Shown: piece by piece, positions 6,297-8,828 of the stretch
Position numbering within the stretch: the first letter of the stretch is position 1
Layout: each line of letters begins with the position of its first letter
The notes under the pieces: model-generated
The model's input: only the letters and a program-made list of their open reading frames with translations
What the model was told of the DNA's origin: nothing
The model's database searches: none
Translations under genes and position numbers: made by a program
DNA from: Acidobacteriota bacterium
GTDB taxonomy: Bacteria > Acidobacteriota > UBA6911
Length of the DNA: 8,828 bases
Direction: 5' to 3'
Assembly: GCA_017860075.1 (NCBI GenBank)
Contig: JAFNAH010000028.1
Location: 1-8,828, forward strand

Positions 6297-6450
6297 ATCT
6301 CCGCTTCCGTCGTCTGACGAAGGGAGCACCCGTAGGATAGAACTCGATCGAGGAGGATGGCCTGCCCTCGATGAAATCTATGCGGCCGCCGCGCACCCGA
6401 CCAGCATGCCGCAGGTCCAGCAGCAGTTGCGGGGACATACAGTGCGATGA
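6297..6450 (+). pseudogene. Possible decayed fragment of an RNA 2'-phosphotransferase (KptA/Tpt1-like)
   Basis: In the plus-strand frame that ends with TGA at 6448-6450, bases 6337-6393 encode IELDRGGWPALDEIYAAAA. This resembles the conserved N-terminal KptA segment (I-G-I-x-L-D-R-x-G-W-x-x-x-D-x-L). In another frame just upstream (6297-6335) ISASVV*RREHP* is reminiscent of the preceding KptA motif FLSFVLRHxPE, interrupted by stops. Further on, QQLRGHTVR (about 6424-6447) recalls the IRAxQGHS motif. If this is real, the gene has frameshifts, stops and a deletion, and its C-terminal half is not recognisable. Intact KptA removes the 2'-phosphate from spliced tRNA using NAD+. The match is short and made by eye. 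The rest of the roughly 420-bp gap between M50 and the next gene shows no gene. Confidence 0.3.
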
Positions 6451-6590
6451 ATAACTATCTCATTCATGGCAAGGAGCCTTTAGGGAGGAAGCGGGCGCAC
6501 TTCGCGAAAGCGCGCGACGCCCTTGCCGGCGGCGCGGATTCCGCTCCGCTGCCGGGCACGAAGATGCGACGGTCGATTCCATCGAGTCCG

Positions 6591-7226
6591 TCACTGCGGC
6601 GGAGTGGAGATCGCAGGGCTATCTTCGATCAGTTTTCGAACCAGGCCGGCAAGTTCCGCGAACCTGGCCTCATCGAACTGCCCGCTGTGAGTCCAACGGA
6701 CCACGCCTTTCGAATCAATCAGGATGAGGTAAGCGTCGTCTCCGTTCTTGAAACCCAACCGCTTCTTCCAGGGATCGCCCCCCCCGTACACCGTTATGAC
6801 GTTTTCGTGCAATTCTTTGGGCGTGCCCTTCCGCATGCCGCTGTCGATGAACCAGCGACCCAGCCGGGCCATGCCGCCGATCATCGGGATCTCATAGAAC
6901 GTGATTCCATGAGCGGTTCCGAATTCCTTCCGGAAACGTCCCGTCCAATCCTCAACGGCGAAGCGGGAGTCGTACGTGAATCCCAAGGCCAGGAGGGCGA
7001 TCCTGGCCGAGGCCGCTTGGGGGAGAACCGCCTTGCGGCCGGTCAGGTACTCCCCGGACAACGACGGGAGCGGCATGCCTGGCGTGAGCATCTCCACCTT
7101 GTTCCCTCCTTGGAAAGCGGCCGCAGAAGACGGAGAAACGAGAAAAACGGCGGTCATGATCAGAACCGCCGGTTTCGACAGCATCTTTATTGACTGCGGG
7201 AGGCACAGGATCATCATCTTGGTCAT
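6591..7226 (-). CDS. Exported ATP10/thioredoxin-fold-like protein without cysteines
   Basis: This protein has up to 211 residues. A hydrophobic segment, AVLIMTAVFLV, followed by SPSSAAAF suggests Sec export, with cleavage near residues 36-38. The mature part has a redoxin-like layout: GMPLPSLSGEYL near 50-61, a hydrophobic strand ARIALLALGFTYDS, then W94, FYEIPMIGGMARLGRWF, the segment GMRKGTPKELHENVITVY, and finally DDAYLILIDSKGVVRWTHSG. The last part closely resembles the GYVYLLD-x-x-G-x-I-R-W pattern of ATP10-type (ATP-synthase assembly) proteins, hence the tentative family name. There is no CxxC, and the only Cys is residue 8, ahead of the hydrophobic core, so it cannot be a disulfide redoxin. 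The ATG at 7226 is 6 bp after the RudS stop, which suggests translational coupling. ATGs at 7217, 7214 and 7184 are alternatives, and none has a strong ribosome site. The function is unknown. Confidence 0.72.
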   Translation of the reverse strand: MTKMMILCLPQSIKMLSKPAVLIMTAVFLVSPSSAAAFQGGNKVEMLTPGMPLPSLSGEYLTGRKAVLPQAASARIALLALGFTYDSRFAVEDWTGRFRKEFGTAHGITFYEIPMIGGMARLGRWFIDSGMRKGTPKELHENVITVYGGGDPWKKRLGFKNGDDAYLILIDSKGVVRWTHSGQFDEARFAELAGLVRKLIEDSPAISTPPQ

Positions 7227-7232
7227 TTCGCT

Positions 7233-8213
7233 TCAGACGTGGTTGCGCAGCGCCAGTTCCTTGGGATGCAGATTAAGGTAGATCTGGCCCTCCAGATAAG
7301 GCTCGCCGAAACGCCGGACGTAGTGTTTCAGGAGCGTCACAGGGACGATCAGGGGCAGGTAGCCTTTGCGGTAGTCCTCGATATAGTCGAGGAGTTCCCG
7401 GCGGGAGGCCTCGTCCAGCTGCTTCTTGAAATAGCCGGCCATGTGCTGCAGGACGTTTGCCTGTCTTCCCCGCGTTGCGAGGATCTTCAGGGCAGCCATG
7501 AACTCTATCTGGTAGCGCCGCTTCAGCTCCTGCCTCGCAACTCCCCTGGCTCCGGCGACCAGCCGCCCGAGCTCTTTGAAGGCTTTGGGAGAGTGAGCAA
7601 GCAGGACCAGCTTATGGGCCGTATGGAACGAGACGAGGTCTTTGAGGGTCCAGCGTGTCTCCCAGAGCGTACGCAGGCGGCGGTAAGCGAACACTCGCTC
7701 GATCCAGTTCTCCCGGAGGTGTGGGTCGGACAGCCGACCTTCTTCTTCAATGGGCAGGTCGGGGTAATATTCGAGCAGCTCCCGTGCGAAGAATCCGGTG
7801 CCGTTCCTCGCAGGCATTCCGCTGGGGGCATACACGCGGACGCGCAGCATCCCGCAGCTTGGCGAATCGCTCTTGAGGATGTAACCGCCCAGATCCTCCT
7901 TCGCCAGCTGGCGAACTCGGGCCCTGGCGTAATCGCGCATCTCTTCGGTAAGGTCGCGGCCGCTCTTCTGCATCACCAAGCCGATCCCTCCGTCAATCTG
8001 CACCAGCCGAATGGTCTCGCGCGGCACCCCCAGCCCCAGCTCGACCTCGGGGCAGACTGGAACCCACTCGAAGTATTGCCCGAGAGTGTTCGTGAGAAAA
8101 CGATCGTGCTTGTGCCCGCCGTCGAAGCGAACCTGCTCACCCAGAAGGCAGGATGAGATCCCGATGCGGATCGCAGGGCCGGAGGCTGTCAGAGTCGGAG
8201 AGTGATTTGTCAC
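7233..8213 (-). CDS. rudS: RudS-type two-domain protein: DUF523 (TudS desulfidase) plus DUF1722
   Basis: This is a 326-residue protein. Residues about 14-160 form the DUF523/TudS domain, which in characterised thiouracil desulfidases binds a [4Fe-4S] cluster through three cysteines. The three expected ones are present: C22 in GISSCLLG, C54 in VPVCPEVELGLG and C120 in SDSPSCG. Other family signatures are RFDGGHK (29-35) and VPRETIRL (63-70). Residues about 185-320 are DUF1722/YbgA: LVSFHTAHKLVLLAHSP, a helical middle, then a terminal YLNLHPKEL. This fusion is the RudS architecture, reported to convert 4-thiouridine in tRNA to uridine. I prefer the GTG at 8213 because GAGG lies 5 nt upstream. 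The in-frame GTG at 8234 has no site and would add seven residues. It is followed by the ATP10-like gene after 6 bp. No gene for thiouridine synthesis is in the window. Confidence 0.88.
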   Translation of the reverse strand: MTNHSPTLTASGPAIRIGISSCLLGEQVRFDGGHKHDRFLTNTLGQYFEWVPVCPEVELGLGVPRETIRLVQIDGGIGLVMQKSGRDLTEEMRDYARARVRQLAKEDLGGYILKSDSPSCGMLRVRVYAPSGMPARNGTGFFARELLEYYPDLPIEEEGRLSDPHLRENWIERVFAYRRLRTLWETRWTLKDLVSFHTAHKLVLLAHSPKAFKELGRLVAGARGVARQELKRRYQIEFMAALKILATRGRQANVLQHMAGYFKKQLDEASRRELLDYIEDYRKGYLPLIVPVTLLKHYVRRFGEPYLEGQIYLNLHPKELALRNHV

Positions 8214-8218
8214 GGTCG

Positions 8219-8222
8219 CCTC
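8219..8222 (-). promoter_or_regulatory. Ribosome binding site favouring the GTG start at 8213
   Basis: GAGG on the minus strand is 5 nt before the GTG at 8213, whereas the GTG at 8234 has no purine-rich site in front. It supports a 326-residue RudS-like product. Confidence 0.45.
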
Positions 8223-8382
8223 AAGATCTAGCACAGTGTCAGGCGGCGCGAATCATCCGGCTGCAACGCAACTTCGATGAGGGCACAGACCTGCCTCACA
8301 AGGCGGGCCGGAAGAATCGCTTGCCGCACCACGGTAGTCTAACCGACTCGATCCGAATTCGGAACCATCCTCGAGGCGATTC

Positions 8383-8828
8383 TCAGTGAATCGCGTCGTA
8401 AAGGACGTCTGCGATCAGCCTGCTCTTCTCGTTCATGAGGATCACGTTAGTGCCCACCATCACGCGCTGGTACCCGGCGGGAAGAGGAGGCAACTGATGC
8501 CCGAGCGCCGCTGGGAGCGGCTGCACCTTCTTCTGGAGGCCGGGGGGCAGCGTCCCGTTTTTCACCAGCTGCTTCTGGAGACCCGGCGGCAACTGCTCAC
8601 GCTTCGCGAGGCCCGGCGGAAGCCCTGCAAGGTTACTGTGAAACCATCCGGTGATCAGCTCGCGGTCGGCCTTCGTGATCGAGACACTTGCAGCGGCAGC
8701 GCTGCCGTCCTTGCCCTGAGCGGCAACCGTCTCCTTCTCTTTCTCCGGGCCCTTACACTTTCCCTTCTGTGTGGCCCCGAATCCGCCAGCCGCAGCAATC
8801 AGGGCTGCGGCCAATAGCATCATCCAAA
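8383..8828 (-). CDS. CigR/RcnB-like exported protein with LPPGL repeats, probably 5'-incomplete
   Basis: The visible part is 146 residues from the ATG pair at 8818-8823. It has a hydrophobic N-terminus (MMLLAAALIAAAGGFGA), a Lys/Ala-rich linker, a segment TKADRELITGWFHSN, then LPPGL(A/Q)K repeats at 68-72, 78-82 and 92-96 with degenerate LPAAL and LPPLP copies. It ends in a small domain, YQRVMVGTNVILMNEKSRLIADVL, of the RcnB/CigR kind. CigR was described as an anti-virulence regulator in Salmonella; in most bacteria such envelope proteins have no known role. The frame stays open to the window edge. The visible N-terminus has no positive charge before the hydrophobic core, so the real start is probably a few codons beyond 8828. 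About 170 bp without a gene separate its stop from the RudS start. Confidence 0.75.
   Translation of the reverse strand, partial: WMMLLAAALIAAAGGFGATQKGKCKGPEKEKETVAAQGKDGSAAAASVSITKADRELITGWFHSNLAGLPPGLAKREQLPPGLQKQLVKNGTLPPGLQKKVQPLPAALGHQLPPLPAGYQRVMVGTNVILMNEKSRLIADVLYDAIH

Noticed and set aside
6495..6515. GC-rich hairpin after the ATP10-like gene as a terminator
   Set aside because: It has an internal mismatch and no T-tract, and such short stems are expected by chance at this base composition.
6447..7193. Plus-strand open frame of 248 codons
   Set aside because: Most of it is antisense to the exported ATP10-like gene. The composition is low-information and no motif is visible.
7239..8156. 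Plus-strand open frame of 305 codons
   Set aside because: It is antisense to the RudS-like gene and has no recognisable domain or ribosome binding site.

Overview
The window is GC-rich bacterial chromosomal DNA with short intergenic gaps and eight protein-coding genes. Seven are on the minus strand; only the SDR dehydrogenase is on the plus strand. No rRNA, tRNA, CRISPR array, integrase or intact insertion sequence is visible. The gene types (YIP1-family membrane protein, exported M20 amidohydrolase, CigR-like protein) and the repeated 'cgggccttcagccct' palindromes recall Acidobacteriota-like soil bacteria. That placement is inference from general resemblance, because no marker gene is present.

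Layout. Bases 1-439 hold no gene. They contain a degenerate 113-bp tandem repeat, several strong hairpins, and an 18-bp perfect inverted repeat (43-60 / 331-348) that brackets most of the block. Next is a minus-strand gene (440-979) for a ubiquitin-like/Mut7-C protein whose nuclease half has lost its zinc ribbon and the positions of its expected acidic residues. It is divergent, across 48 bp, from an SDR dehydrogenase (1028-1792, plus). The SDR converges on a YIP1-family membrane protein (1816-2352, minus).

Bases 2492-4869 are a two-gene minus-strand operon. An exported M20 metallo-amidohydrolase comes first, followed 14 bp later by a histone-deacetylase-family amide hydrolase with a complete active site. 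Upstream lies a site-2-protease-like M50 metalloprotease with two CBS domains (5037-6173). Its leader carries a near-perfect dyad and a consensus -10 box. The gap at about 6240-6590 holds what looks like a decayed plus-strand fragment related to tRNA 2'-phosphotransferase (KptA/Tpt1).

The last block, all minus strand, holds a RudS-type protein (DUF523/TudS desulfidase fused to DUF1722), then, 6 bp downstream in transcription order, an exported cysteine-free ATP10/thioredoxin-fold-like protein. At the edge is a CigR-like LPPGL-repeat protein whose true start probably lies beyond the window.

I see no defence or secretion system. The points most worth a second look are the apparently inactivated Ub-Mut7-C protein next to the repeat block, the RudS/ATP10-like pair, the M20/HDAC pair, and the non-coding structures at 37-348 and 6190-6240.
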